Source of the DNA: Stenotrophomonas sp. BIO128-Bstrain | GTDB taxonomy: Bacteria; Pseudomonadota; Gammaproteobacteria; Xanthomonadales; Xanthomonadaceae | Assembly: GCF_030128875.1 (NCBI RefSeq) | Contig: NZ_CP124620.1 | Location: 1-64,000, forward strand | Direction: 5' to 3' | DNA: 64,000 bases | Part shown: positions 10,379 through 18,357 of the stretch, piece by piece | Numbering within the stretch: the stretch's first letter is position 1 | Layout: each line of letters starts with the position of its first letter | The notes under the pieces: model-generated | Told to the model about the DNA's origin: nothing | Database searches by the model: none | The model's input: the letters and a program-made list of their open reading frames with translations, nothing else | Position numbers and translations under genes: made by a program

Positions 10379-10392
10379 TTGATCTCGATCAA
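10379..10392 (+). promoter_or_regulatory. Perfect FNR/Anr-type site with class II promoter spacing
   Basis: The sequence TTGATCTCGATCAA matches the FNR consensus TTGAT-N4-ATCAA at every fixed position. A -10-like hexamer CACAAT lies at 10415-10420, which puts a start near 10427. The site centre (10385.5) is then at -41.5, the classical position for FNR-activated class II promoters. Which regulator binds (FNR, Anr, Dnr or another CRP-family member) cannot be told from the site. No protein-coding gene lies directly behind it. The next start codon is mltB, 439 bp on. Confidence 0.6.
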
Positions 10393-10426
10393 TGGACTTG
10401 TCGTAAACGGCCTGCACAATGGCGGC

Positions 10427-10700
10427 CCGCCAACAACGACGCGCTGAGCCAAGCATCGCGGAGGGGGAGTCTGGCGGGGAGTAGTTGACCTCACAGGCAG
10501 AGGGGCGAAGCGCGCGCTGGGGAGATGCGCGCCGCGCCGCTGCCGATCAGGTCCGGTTTGGCCGGTTGCGTCTGCGGGGATGGGGACGCAACCGGCGAAC
10601 CTCTTGTGGCGTCCCTACCAACCTCCAAAAGTGAGACGTGCGTTGCGAGGCAGCCCTTGCTGGGCTGCCCCGGCCGTTTGGTGGCGGGCCGTGCCGCACA
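10427..10700 (+). ncRNA. Candidate structured small RNA under FNR-type control
   Basis: This stretch has no convincing reading frame but contains several exact hairpins. A 12-bp perfect stem GCCGGTTGCGTC/GACGCAACCGGC (10561-10572 with 10585-10596) has the loop TGCGGGGATGGG. An 8-bp perfect stem GGCAGCCC/GGGCTGCC (10649-10656 with 10662-10669) has a TTGCT loop. GCGCGC arms at 10510-10515 and 10527-10532 flank a loop containing GGGGAGAT. CGGCCCGCC at 10423-10431 is complementary to GGCGGGCCG at 10683-10691 and could close the ends, although part of the left arm lies before the predicted start. Six GGA motifs fall between 10458 and 10590, several in loops, as in CsrA/RsmA-binding RNAs. The end point is uncertain because no U-rich terminator is visible. 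It does not carry the conserved cores of RNase P RNA, tmRNA or 4.5S RNA. Confidence 0.4.
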
Positions 10701-10809
10701 CCGGTACCGCCGCGATCGTGGCGCCCCCTGCAGCAATACATGAATGGGCGCAGGTCATGCGCCTGTCTACACACGGCCTTAACGGCCGTGGAGAAACTCG
10801 GGCAATCCG

Positions 10810-10838
10810 TTGAGATTCATGGTCTTAGGGGTTTTAAT
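10810..10838 (+). promoter_or_regulatory. Sigma-70-like promoter of mltB
   Basis: TTGAGA (10810-10815), 17 bp, then TTTAAT (10833-10838) gives a good -35/-10 pair. The start would be near 10845, about 20 bases before the mltB ATG. mltB therefore need not depend on the upstream FNR-type promoter. A 7-bp hairpin CACGGCC/GGCCGTG at 10772-10790 lies just upstream and could separate the two transcripts. Confidence 0.5.
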
Positions 10839-10865
10839 TCATCCATGACCTGCTAACCTGCCGCG

Positions 10866-12011
10866 ATGATTCGACGCTCCCTGGCCTGCATGCTCACGCT
10901 CGGTTTGGTCGCTTGTGCGACCCAGCCGCAGACTCCTTCACCGACGCCGCAGGCCTCGGGTGTTCCCGTCACGCCGGCCCCGGGCAGCAAGGGTCCGGCC
11001 GAAGCTGCCCCGGAGGCAGCCGGAGCCAACGCCGCCCCGGTGGATCTGACCCCGGTGCCCTTCGAGGTGGCCCGCGCCAACTTCGTGCGCGATACCGCCG
11101 CCCGTTACGGCATTCCGGCCGCGCAGATCGAGGCGACACTGGCCCAGGCGCAGATCCGTGATCCGATCATCGCCGCGATGTCGCGCCCGGCCGAGCGGGT
11201 CAAACCGTGGAACGAGTACCGGCCGATGTTCATCAGCCAGGCGCGGATCGAGGGCGGAAAGAAATTCCTCGCCCAGCACCGCGATGAGTTGATGCGCGTG
11301 CAGCAGCGCACCGGCGTCCCGGCAGAGGTGATCGTGGCGATCATCGGCGTGGAAACCAGCTACGGCGGCAATACCGGCAACTACCGCGTGCTCGATGCGC
11401 TGTACACACTGGCCTTCAAGTACCCGCGCAGCGGCGACCCGGCCAAGCTTGAACGTGAAGTGCGCCGCGAGCTGTTCTTCCGCGACGAGCTCTCGCGCCT
11501 GTTCGCGCTGACCCGCGATGAAAAGCTGGACATCACCGCGATCAAGGGCAGCTACGCCGGCGCGATGGGCATGGGCCAGTTCATGCCCTCCAGCTATCTG
11601 GACTATGCGGTGGACGGCAACGGCGATGGCCGCCGCGATCTGTTCAACAGCTACGACGACGTGTTCTCGTCGATCGCCAATTACTTCGTCAAGAAGGGCG
11701 GTTGGGTCCGTGGTGGCCCGGTGGCCGTGCCGGCCACACTGCAGGCCGGTCGCGAGGAATTCAATCCGACCGAATGGGCGCCGACCTGGACGCTGTCGCA
11801 GCTGGCCCAGCGGGGGTACCAGCCCAGCGTGCCGGTCGCCGCGGGCCTGACCGCCACCCCGATCACCCTGGAAGGCAGCACCGGCAAGCAGTACTGGCTG
11901 GGCTTCCAGAACTACTACGCCATTACCCGCTACAACCTCTCGAAAATGTATGCGATGGCCGTGTACCAGCTGTCCCAGGCCATTGCTGGACAGGAGTTGC
12001 CGCCGGCATGA
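10866..12011 (+). CDS. mltB: Membrane-bound lytic murein transglycosylase B
   Basis: MltB cleaves the MurNAc-GlcNAc bond of peptidoglycan, leaving 1,6-anhydroMurNAc ends, and is anchored to the outer membrane. The 381-residue product has a lipoprotein signal (lipobox LVAC, Cys17), a Pro/Ala-rich spacer to about residue 58 and the SLT-2 catalytic domain. The catalytic Glu is Glu163 in IIGVETSYGGNTG. Further family motifs are GSYAGAMGMGQFMPSSY, VDGNGDGRRDLF and SIANYFVKKGGW. The length and arrangement match E. coli MltB. The stop overlaps the rlpA start (ATGA at 12008), so the two are translationally coupled. Confidence 0.95.
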   Translation: MIRRSLACMLTLGLVACATQPQTPSPTPQASGVPVTPAPGSKGPAEAAPEAAGANAAPVDLTPVPFEVARANFVRDTAARYGIPAAQIEATLAQAQIRDPIIAAMSRPAERVKPWNEYRPMFISQARIEGGKKFLAQHRDELMRVQQRTGVPAEVIVAIIGVETSYGGNTGNYRVLDALYTLAFKYPRSGDPAKLEREVRRELFFRDELSRLFALTRDEKLDITAIKGSYAGAMGMGQFMPSSYLDYAVDGNGDGRRDLFNSYDDVFSSIANYFVKKGGWVRGGPVAVPATLQAGREEFNPTEWAPTWTLSQLAQRGYQPSVPVAAGLTATPITLEGSTGKQYWLGFQNYYAITRYNLSKMYAMAVYQLSQAIAGQELPPA

Positions 12012-13324
12012 ACACGATCGCACGCTCCAGATGGCTGATCCCGGGTCTGTTGATACTGGCACTGGCCGCCTGCAGCAGTGCGCCGAAGAAACCCGGTGCC
12101 AGCAGCGCCGGCAGCAGCAAGCCGTCCGCCGCGGTGGTGCAGGGCAAGGGCGGGCGTCCGGCGCATTGCCCGGAAGGCTCTCCCTACAAGGCGGCTGCTG
12201 AAGATCCCAGCACGCGCGGCGATTACCGCGCCGGCGGTCTGTACAAGCCGGGCGTGAATGACAGCACCCCCACCTACATCCCGAACGTGGCCTGCATCCC
12301 CGAGCCGGAAGTGGTCGATCTGCCGCGCTCGCCGATTGGCAACAAATCGCCGTACGTCGTGCTGGGCAAGCAGTACCAGGTGATGGACAAGACCCGCGGC
12401 TACGCCGAGAAGGGCACTGCTTCCTACTATGGCGCCAAGTTCCACGGCCGCCTGACTTCCAACCGCGAGGTGTACGACATGTACGCCTTCACCGCCGCGC
12501 ACAAGACACTGCCGCTGCCGAGCTTTGCCCGGGTGACCAACCTGGACAACGGCGAATCGGTGATCGTGCGCGTCAACGATCGCGGCCCGTTCCACGATGG
12601 GCGCGTAGTCGATCTCAGTTATGCGGCCGCCGTGCGCCTGGGCATCACCCAGCGCGGCACCGGCAACGTGGAGGTGCGTGCGCTGGCACCGGGGGATGAC
12701 AACCTGATGGTCGACAAGCCCAGCCGCCGCGAGCGCCGCGAGGTCGCCGCCGCTGCGGCTGCCGCCGCCTCCGCGCCCGCCGCTGCCGTGCGCAGTGCCA
12801 GCGAGATGGATGCGCTGGTCGGCAAGCTGCCGGCCGCCACGGCGACCGCCGCCGCCAAACCGGCCGGCGAGAAGTACCGCTACCGCGTGGCCGATTCGGC
12901 CAAGCCGGGCAACGCCGACAACTTTGATCACTGGATGCGCGACAACGGTGTGCGCGTTGCCACCGGCAAGCCCGCCACCACCCAGGCTGCCAGCGTCAAC
13001 AGTGCGCCGGTGGCGGTGGCCGCATTGCCCGCCGCCGCACCCGCGGCGCGTCCGGCACCGGCCCCCGGTGCAACGCTTTCCCAGCAGGTGCTCGGCAGCG
13101 TGCTGCTGCAGGTCGCCAGCTTCGCCAGCCGTGACAACGCCACCCGCGCGCTCGGCCAGCTGTCCTCGGCGGGCATCGCCGGGGCCAGCATCAGCGACAT
13201 CGTCAGTGGCGGGCGCACCCTGTGGCGCCTGCGCGTGCCGGCCCCCGACCATGCCAGCGCCTCGGAACTTGCCGGCCGGATTGCCGGTCTGGGCTTCGGG
13301 GCGCCGCAGATCGTGAAGGACTGA
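12008..13324 (+). CDS. rlpA: Septal ring lytic transglycosylase RlpA with SPOR domain
   Basis: RlpA is an outer-membrane lipoprotein that trims denuded glycan strands at the septum. The 438-residue product starts with a lipoprotein signal (ALAACSSAPKKPG, Cys near residue 20). The double-psi beta-barrel domain is at about residues 125-225 (EKGTASYYGAKFHGRLTSN, VRVNDRGPFHDGRVVDLSY), with the family's Asp in VNDRGPF. A long Ala/Pro linker follows. A C-terminal SPOR-like domain at about 355-438 (VLLQVASFASRDNATRALGQ, GRTLWRLRVPA) would bind denuded septal peptidoglycan. ATG 12008 overlaps the mltB stop. The pairing of a glycan-cutting MltB with RlpA and a downstream carboxypeptidase fits a wall-remodelling operon. 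Confidence 0.92.
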   Translation: MNTIARSRWLIPGLLILALAACSSAPKKPGASSAGSSKPSAAVVQGKGGRPAHCPEGSPYKAAAEDPSTRGDYRAGGLYKPGVNDSTPTYIPNVACIPEPEVVDLPRSPIGNKSPYVVLGKQYQVMDKTRGYAEKGTASYYGAKFHGRLTSNREVYDMYAFTAAHKTLPLPSFARVTNLDNGESVIVRVNDRGPFHDGRVVDLSYAAAVRLGITQRGTGNVEVRALAPGDDNLMVDKPSRRERREVAAAAAAAASAPAAAVRSASEMDALVGKLPAATATAAAKPAGEKYRYRVADSAKPGNADNFDHWMRDNGVRVATGKPATTQAASVNSAPVAVAALPAAAPAARPAPAPGATLSQQVLGSVLLQVASFASRDNATRALGQLSSAGIAGASISDIVSGGRTLWRLRVPAPDHASASELAGRIAGLGFGAPQIVKD

Positions 13325-13430
13325 GCCTTCCACTGCCCGCGGCACGCCAGCGCGTGCCGCCGCTCCTTGGGCCTACAATGCCCGTTATCCCTCATCCACC
13401 CCTTGGCGCCCTCCAGGAGCTTGCTGTCCG

Positions 13431-14648
13431 ATGAAATTCCGCTTTGCCGCCGCTGCCATGGCCACGACCCTGTTCGTGGGCATGGTTTCCGCCCAGACCC
13501 CTGCGCCGACCCCGGCACCGGCGCCTGCTCCCGCCGCCGCCGCTCCGGCCACCGTGGCGACCCCGCCGGCCCCCAAGCCCAGCGTCTCCAAGGCCTGGAT
13601 CCTGATGGATTACGCCACCGGGCAGGTCCTGGCCGGTGAAAACGTGCACGAACAACTGGCCCCGGCCAGCATCACCAAGGTGATGACGTCGTATGTCGTG
13701 GCCGCCGAGGTCAAGAACGGCAAGGTCCGCACCGACGACCAGGTGATGATGAGCGAGCGCGCCTGGCGCGAGGGCGGCGCCGGCACCGACGGCAGCTACA
13801 GCGGCTTCCCGGTCAACCAGACCGCACGCCTGGAAGACATGGAAAAGGGCATGGCGATCCAGTCCGGCAACGATGCCGCGATCGCCCTGGCCGAACACGT
13901 GGCCGGCAGCGAAGAGGCCTTCGCCTCGCTGATGAACAGCTACGCCGCCAAGATCGGCATGAAGGATTCCCACTTCGTCAACGCCCACGGCCTGAGCGCC
14001 CCGGGCCACCACACCACCGCGTACGACCTGGCCCTGCTGGGCCGCGCGATGGTGCGTGACTATCCGGAAACCTACGCCTACAACAAGGTGAAGGAATTCA
14101 CCGTCGGCAACATCACCCAGCCCAACCGCAACCTGCTGCTGTGGCGCGACCAGAGCGTGGACGGCATCAAGACCGGCCATACCTCCGAAGCCGGCTACTG
14201 CCTGATGAGCTCGGCCCAGCGGGGTGACCAGCGCCTGGTCGCCGTGGTGCTCGGTGGCGGCTCGGAAAAGCAGCGCGCCGATGACAGCCTGGCGCTGCTC
14301 AACTGGGGCTTCCGCTTCTTCGAAACCCACCGCATGTACGAGCCGGGCAAGGTCGTGGCCGAGCACAAGGTGTGGAAGGGCAAGACCGACAAGCTGCAGC
14401 TGGGCGTGGCCCAGCCGATGCTGGTCAGCGTCCCGCGCGGCCGCTACAACGATCTCAAGCCGAGCATCGATGTGCCCAAGACCCTCGAAGCGCCGTTCAC
14501 CGCCGGCCAGCAGGTTGGCACCCTGAAGGTGATGCTGGACAACCAGGTCGTCGCCCAGGCCCCGCTGGTGGCCGTGGCCGCCGTGGAAGAAGCCGGCTTC
14601 TTCAAGCGCCTGTGGGACAGCTTCTGGATGTGGTGGGAATCGGAGTAA
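13431..14648 (+). CDS. dacC: D-alanyl-D-alanine carboxypeptidase (PBP5/6 family)
   Basis: This enzyme removes the terminal D-Ala from peptidoglycan pentapeptides in the periplasm. The 405-residue product has a signal peptide (residues 1-21, cleavage near VSAQT) followed by an unusual Ala/Pro-rich spacer (22-50). The serine-carboxypeptidase domain has SITK (Ser80, Lys83), SGN (145-147) and KTGH (247-250), and a PBP5 C-terminal beta domain follows (about 310-385). The C-terminus FFKRLWDSFWMWWESE is the amphipathic helix that anchors such enzymes to the inner membrane. A strong intrinsic terminator follows at once. The exact name (dacA or dacC) is uncertain. Confidence 0.93.
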   Translation: MKFRFAAAAMATTLFVGMVSAQTPAPTPAPAPAPAAAAPATVATPPAPKPSVSKAWILMDYATGQVLAGENVHEQLAPASITKVMTSYVVAAEVKNGKVRTDDQVMMSERAWREGGAGTDGSYSGFPVNQTARLEDMEKGMAIQSGNDAAIALAEHVAGSEEAFASLMNSYAAKIGMKDSHFVNAHGLSAPGHHTTAYDLALLGRAMVRDYPETYAYNKVKEFTVGNITQPNRNLLLWRDQSVDGIKTGHTSEAGYCLMSSAQRGDQRLVAVVLGGGSEKQRADDSLALLNWGFRFFETHRMYEPGKVVAEHKVWKGKTDKLQLGVAQPMLVSVPRGRYNDLKPSIDVPKTLEAPFTAGQQVGTLKVMLDNQVVAQAPLVAVAAVEEAGFFKRLWDSFWMWWESE

Positions 14649-14666
14649 TCCGGTTCGACCGCACTG

Positions 14667-14697
14667 AAAAAAGACCGGCGAAAGCCGGTCTTTTTTT
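14667..14697 (+). terminator. Intrinsic terminator after dacC
   Basis: The stem AAGACCGGC / GCCGGTCTT with a GAAA-type loop is preceded by A-residues and followed by a run of seven T (14691-14697). It is a textbook rho-independent terminator and, because of the A-tract, may also work on the other strand. It closes the mltB-rlpA-dacC group. Confidence 0.9.
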
Positions 14698-14709
14698 GGG
14701 GTGGGCGAT

Positions 14710-14832
14710 GAGCCGACCAACGGTCGGCACCTACCAGGTGAACCGGTGCGGATCCGGGTAGTGCCGGCCGCTGGCCGGCTCCTGGCACACCGGGCTGGGG
14801 TCACGGGGTGCCGACCAACGGTCGGCAGCTAC
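14710..14832. repeat. Cluster of three GTAG/SMAG-type palindromes
   Basis: Three stem-loops lie in the gap between the convergent dacC and lpxR genes. A minus-strand GTAGGTGCCGACCGTTGG element lies at about 14710-14734. A plus-strand GTAGTGCCGGCCGCTGGCC element lies at 14758-14780. A minus-strand GTAGCTGCCGACCGTTGG element lies at 14810-14832. The two minus-strand copies share the CCGACCGTTGGTCGG core, whereas the middle one has CCGGCCGCTGGCCGG, so two subfamilies sit side by side. Confidence 0.8.
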
Positions 14833-14855
14833 CCGCTTCACGATCAGTCGCTCGC

Positions 14856-15920
14856 TTACAGCGAGCGGCTGATCGTGAAGCTGCCGAACACCGGCGCCTC
14901 ACGCTGCCCATCGAACTCGCGCGTGCTGTGGTAACGGGCCAGCGCGAACTTCCAGCGACCGCGCATCACCGCCAGCCCGTAACCGGCCGTCCCCACCACG
15001 TGGCGCTTGTCCACGCTGTGGCTGTTGCGGAAGGTATTGCCGTCCAGCGTGATATCGCGGATCACCCACGCCGCATCCGTGGTGGCGAACAGATGCCACG
15101 ACCAGCCGCTCGGCTTGCCGCCGCGCGTCGGCGCAGTGTTCTCACCGGCCGGGCGCAGCGGCGTGCTGCCGAAATCGTCCGGCAACTTCCAACCAAAGCG
15201 CACCTCGCCACCGGCATTGAGGTGCGTGGCCAGATTGCCCACCGCGCCACCGTAGTGGCTGATCGCATCCCAGCCCCAGCCGCCCAGGTTCTCACTGGCG
15301 TCGGCCGGCCACCGCCGCATCCGCTCGTGCGTGAGCATGATCACCGGCTCGTTGTGCAGCTGGTTGTCCCAACCCTGGAACTTCTCATCGCCCAGCAGCT
15401 CGTGCACCGCGTTCTGGACTTCCTTGCCCTGGGCCCACGGCCCCACCACGCCCAACGCCAGCTGCGTGGTCTGCAACCGGTCGCCGCGACGCGCGTTGTA
15501 ACCGAAGCTGCCGATCAGCACGCCCGCATACGGCCGGTCGTCCTCGATCAGGTCCTTCCGGGTGAAATCGGTGGGGGTGAAGATGCCCTGGGCCAGGCTG
15601 AAGATCATGTTCTGCTGTTCGTACTCGCCCGGATGCAGCCGCTCCAGGTGGCTGTTGACCCAGCGCGCCAGGCGCGGCAGGCACGGGTCATCGGTGTAAT
15701 CGACCAGATTCGGCGAGACGAAGGTGATCTGGGCGCCGTTGGTATAGCCCTGGTCCTGGTCCTTGCCACCGAAGAGGTCGTTGTCGACGCGGAAATTGAC
15801 CTGCGGCGGGTGCTCGCGCATCGCATCGGGCCCGCATTGAGTGGCGGCGTGGGCGGCAGGCGCGGCCAGGGCCAGGACGCCGGCGAGTGCGGCCGGCAGC
15901 GCAAAGGGCTTCAGAGACAT
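14856..15920 (-). CDS. lpxR: LpxR-family lipid A 3'-O-deacylase
   Basis: LpxR enzymes are outer-membrane beta-barrels that remove the 3'-acyloxyacyl group of lipid A. The 354-residue product has a signal peptide (cleavage near AHAATQ) and a barrel-like sequence ending in phenylalanine- and arginine-rich strands. Residues that correspond to the active site of Salmonella LpxR are visible: Asn-Asp in VDNDLFGG (about 47-48), Thr in QGYTNGAQ, and Gln, His and Glu in DNQLHNEPVI. The RPYAGVLIGSFGYN and GWGWDAISHY segments also fit the DUF2219 family. It is divergent from ybeD across 193 bp. The substrate is inferred from the family. Activity on Stenotrophomonas lipid A is not shown. Confidence 0.82.
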   Translation of the reverse strand: MSLKPFALPAALAGVLALAAPAAHAATQCGPDAMREHPPQVNFRVDNDLFGGKDQDQGYTNGAQITFVSPNLVDYTDDPCLPRLARWVNSHLERLHPGEYEQQNMIFSLAQGIFTPTDFTRKDLIEDDRPYAGVLIGSFGYNARRGDRLQTTQLALGVVGPWAQGKEVQNAVHELLGDEKFQGWDNQLHNEPVIMLTHERMRRWPADASENLGGWGWDAISHYGGAVGNLATHLNAGGEVRFGWKLPDDFGSTPLRPAGENTAPTRGGKPSGWSWHLFATTDAAWVIRDITLDGNTFRNSHSVDKRHVVGTAGYGLAVMRGRWKFALARYHSTREFDGQREAPVFGSFTISRSL

Positions 15921-16113
15921 GGGATACCAGACGGGGATTTATTCTTTCTTAAGCCGGCACAGCGTAATCAGAGCGTGATGTCGTGAACAGCACTGCGCAC
16001 GCACTGCTGCGTATCAGTGGCGATACAGACGTTTTCACGGGCCGTTCGGCGCCGCTGTGCGCACGATCAAGCAGCGCTTGGGTTCGGGCGCAGGCATCCC
16101 CATAATCCCGGTC

Positions 16114-16392
16114 ATGGAGATCAAGTCTGACAACCCCGACCACGGCTTCCAGTTTCCCGGCCAGTTCGAACTCAGCGCCATGGGCGCGGCCGGCAAGGAC
16201 CTGGAACGCGAACTGCCGCGCCTGCTCGAGCTGGCCGGCGTGGATGTGCTGAGCGAGCGCATCAGCTGGAAACACTCGTCCAACGGCAAGTATGTGTCGG
16301 TGCGGCTGGTGTTCAAGGCGGATAACCGCGACCAGTACGACGCCGCCCACAACGCCCTGCGCGACCACCCGGAAGTGAAGTGGACGCTGTAA
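16114..16392 (+). CDS. ybeD: YbeD/DUF493 family protein
   Basis: This small 92-residue cytoplasmic protein of the YbeD family has the ACT-like fold found beside lipB in many Gammaproteobacteria. It reads [20 protein letters not shown] and ends with [12 protein letters not shown]. The family is thought to have a regulatory or ligand-binding role, but its function is not settled. ATG 16114 is chosen because the preceding in-frame codons from 16057 are not conserved-looking. Its last codons overlap the lipB GTG start by 13 bases, so translation of lipB is probably coupled. Confidence 0.88.
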   Translation: MEIKSDNPDHGFQFPGQFELSAMGAAGKDLERELPRLLELAGVDVLSERISWKHSSNGKYVSVRLVFKADNRDQYDAAHNALRDHPEVKWTL

Positions 16393-17087
16393 CCAGCTGC
16401 GCCGCCGCTGCGGCCCCGGGTAACCGGGCGCCGCAACCGGCCATTGTGCGCGACCTCGGCCGCCAGCCCTATGCCCCGGTCTGGCACGCGATGCAGCGCT
16501 TCACCGATGCCCGCACCGAGGACACCCCCGACGAGCTGTGGGTGGTCGAGCACGACCCGGTGTTCACCCTGGGCCAGGCCGGCAAGGACGAGCACGTGCT
16601 CGCCCCCGGCGATATTCCCGTTCTGCATGTCGACCGTGGCGGTCAGGTGACCTACCACGGCCCCGGCCAGCTGGTGATCTACCCGCTGCTGCAGCTGCGG
16701 CGGCTCGGGATCGGCGTGCGCGACTACGTCTGCCGCATCGAGCAGGCCATCATCGACACCCTCGGCGAGTGGAACATCGGCGCCGAGCGCCTGGAGGGCG
16801 CGCCCGGGGTCTACGTGGGCGGGGCCAAGGTCGCCGCCCTGGGCATCCGCGTCCGCCGCGGCTGTACCTTCCATGGCCTGTCCTTCAATGTGGCCATGGA
16901 CCTGGAACCGTTCCGCCGGATCAACCCCTGTGGCTATCAAGGGCTGCAGGTGACCTCGGTGGTAGACTTGGGGGGACCGTCCGGCATGGCGGCCGTCACG
17001 CCGGTGCTGCTGGGCCATCTGGCCCGCCAGTTCGGCCTGGCCCTCGAGCCGGCCGCTGAATTACCCGATTTGACTGACGCGGCGTGA
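16380..17087 (+). CDS. lipB: Octanoyl-[ACP]:protein N-octanoyltransferase LipB
   Basis: LipB moves octanoate from acyl carrier protein to a lysine of lipoyl-dependent enzymes (pyruvate and 2-oxoglutarate dehydrogenases, glycine cleavage H), the first step of lipoate synthesis. The 235-residue product has [19 protein letters not shown], the catalytic Lys150 in [10 protein letters not shown] and the catalytic Cys184 in INPCGYQGL. The GTG start at 16380 lies inside ybeD. No later start would keep the [11 protein letters not shown] segment with a better ribosome site. lipA follows 18 bases after the stop. Confidence 0.95.
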   Translation: MDAVTSCAAAAAPGNRAPQPAIVRDLGRQPYAPVWHAMQRFTDARTEDTPDELWVVEHDPVFTLGQAGKDEHVLAPGDIPVLHVDRGGQVTYHGPGQLVIYPLLQLRRLGIGVRDYVCRIEQAIIDTLGEWNIGAERLEGAPGVYVGGAKVAALGIRVRRGCTFHGLSFNVAMDLEPFRRINPCGYQGLQVTSVVDLGGPSGMAAVTPVLLGHLARQFGLALEPAAELPDLTDAA

Positions 17088-17105
17088 ACGCCGCCGACCA
17101 AGGCC

Positions 17106-18119
17106 ATGACTGAAACCACCGCTCGCATCATTCCCCTGCAGGTCGTGCAGGGCGACACGCCGTCCGCCGCCCCGTTGCAGACGGGCGTCAAACAGATCGG
17201 CGGTGACAAGATCGGCCGCTCCCCGGTGCAGTTCGCGGACGTGCCGGTGCTGCGCAAGCCGTCGTGGATCCGCGTGCGGATTCCCTCCGGCAACGCCGTG
17301 CAGAACCTCAAGGCCAAGCTGCGCGAAAACCGCCTGGTCACGGTCTGCGAGGAAGCCAGCTGCCCCAACATCCACGAGTGCTTCAGCCACGGCACCGCGA
17401 CCTTCATGATCCTCGGCGAGGTCTGCACCCGCCGCTGCTCGTTCTGCGACGTCGCCCACGGCCGGCCCAAGCCGCCGGATGCCAACGAGCCGGCCAGCCT
17501 GTCCCAGACGGTGGCCGACATGGGCCTGAAGTATGTCGTGGTGACCAGCGTGGACCGCGATGACCTGCGCGACGGCGGTGCCCAGCACTTCGCCGACTGC
17601 ATCGGTGCCATCCGTGCCAAGTCGCCCAACACCAAGATCGAAGTGCTGACCCCGGACTTCCGTGGCAAGGGCCGCATGGAGCGCGCGCTGGAGATCCTGG
17701 CGACCAACCCGCCGGACGTGTTCAACCACAACATCGAAACCGTGCCGGACCTGTACCGCAATGTGCGCCCGGGCGCGGACTACCAGTGGTCGCTCACCCT
17801 GCTCAAGAAGTTCAAGGCCCAGCACCCGGAGATCGCCACCAAGTCCGGCATCATGCTCGGCCTCGGCGAGACCCTGGAGCAGGTCCAGGCCACGCTGCGC
17901 GACCTGCGCGAGCACGATGTGGACATGATCACGATCGGCCAGTACCTGCAGCCGACCGCGCATCACCACCCGGTGCTGCGTTACTGGACCCCCGAGGAGT
18001 ACAAGGCGCTGGAGGAGTACGGCAATGCGCTGGGCTTCAGCCACGTCGCCTCCGGTCCGATGGTGCGCTCGTCCTACCATGCCGACCGCCAGGCGGCCGA
18101 CGCCGGCGTCGCCGGTTGA
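17106..18119 (+). CDS. lipA: Lipoyl synthase LipA
   Basis: LipA is a radical-SAM enzyme that inserts two sulphurs into the octanoyl chains made by LipB. The 337-residue product has the auxiliary-cluster cysteines C81, C86 and C92 ([12 protein letters not shown]) and the radical-SAM triad C107, C111 and C114 (CTRRCSFC). The late RSSYHA motif supplies the serine ligand of the auxiliary cluster. All needed residues are present. Together with the preceding gene it completes endogenous lipoylation. A UUCG-capped hairpin follows the stop. Confidence 0.97.
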   Translation: MTETTARIIPLQVVQGDTPSAAPLQTGVKQIGGDKIGRSPVQFADVPVLRKPSWIRVRIPSGNAVQNLKAKLRENRLVTVCEEASCPNIHECFSHGTATFMILGEVCTRRCSFCDVAHGRPKPPDANEPASLSQTVADMGLKYVVVTSVDRDDLRDGGAQHFADCIGAIRAKSPNTKIEVLTPDFRGKGRMERALEILATNPPDVFNHNIETVPDLYRNVRPGADYQWSLTLLKKFKAQHPEIATKSGIMLGLGETLEQVQATLRDLREHDVDMITIGQYLQPTAHHHPVLRYWTPEEYKALEEYGNALGFSHVASGPMVRSSYHADRQAADAGVAG

Positions 18120-18124
18120 TCCAG

Positions 18125-18148
18125 CGGGCCCTTCGGGGCCCGTTCTGC
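18125..18148 (+). terminator. Hairpin after lipA
   Basis: CGGGCCC-TTCG-GGGCCCG (18125-18142) is a perfect 7-bp stem with a UUCG loop, followed by only a short TTCT. It is a plausible weak terminator for the ybeD-lipB-lipA unit. Confidence 0.55.
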
Positions 18149-18357
18149 CAATCCACTCCGTCTTTCCCCGGCCGCGGCCCTGAACCGCGGATGGCCGCAG
18201 GCCTGTGCCTGCCTGCCGATCCCGCCGGTATTCACAAATTTCTCCAACGGCCTCGGTAGGCTGAAGGCCCCGGTGACAAACGCGGCAACTTTCGGCACTG
18301 TCGTGGTGTCTGTAATGCACGCAGTCTCTCCCTTGGCAAGGTGCCACGAGCTAGTCC

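Noticed and set aside
10427..10700. Identity as RNase P RNA, tmRNA, 4.5S RNA or 6S RNA
   Set aside because: The conserved cores I know (GAGGAAAGTCC of RNase P, CAGGTCCGGAAGG of 4.5S, the tmRNA ends) are absent. A short CAGGTCCGG match at about 10549 is not continued.
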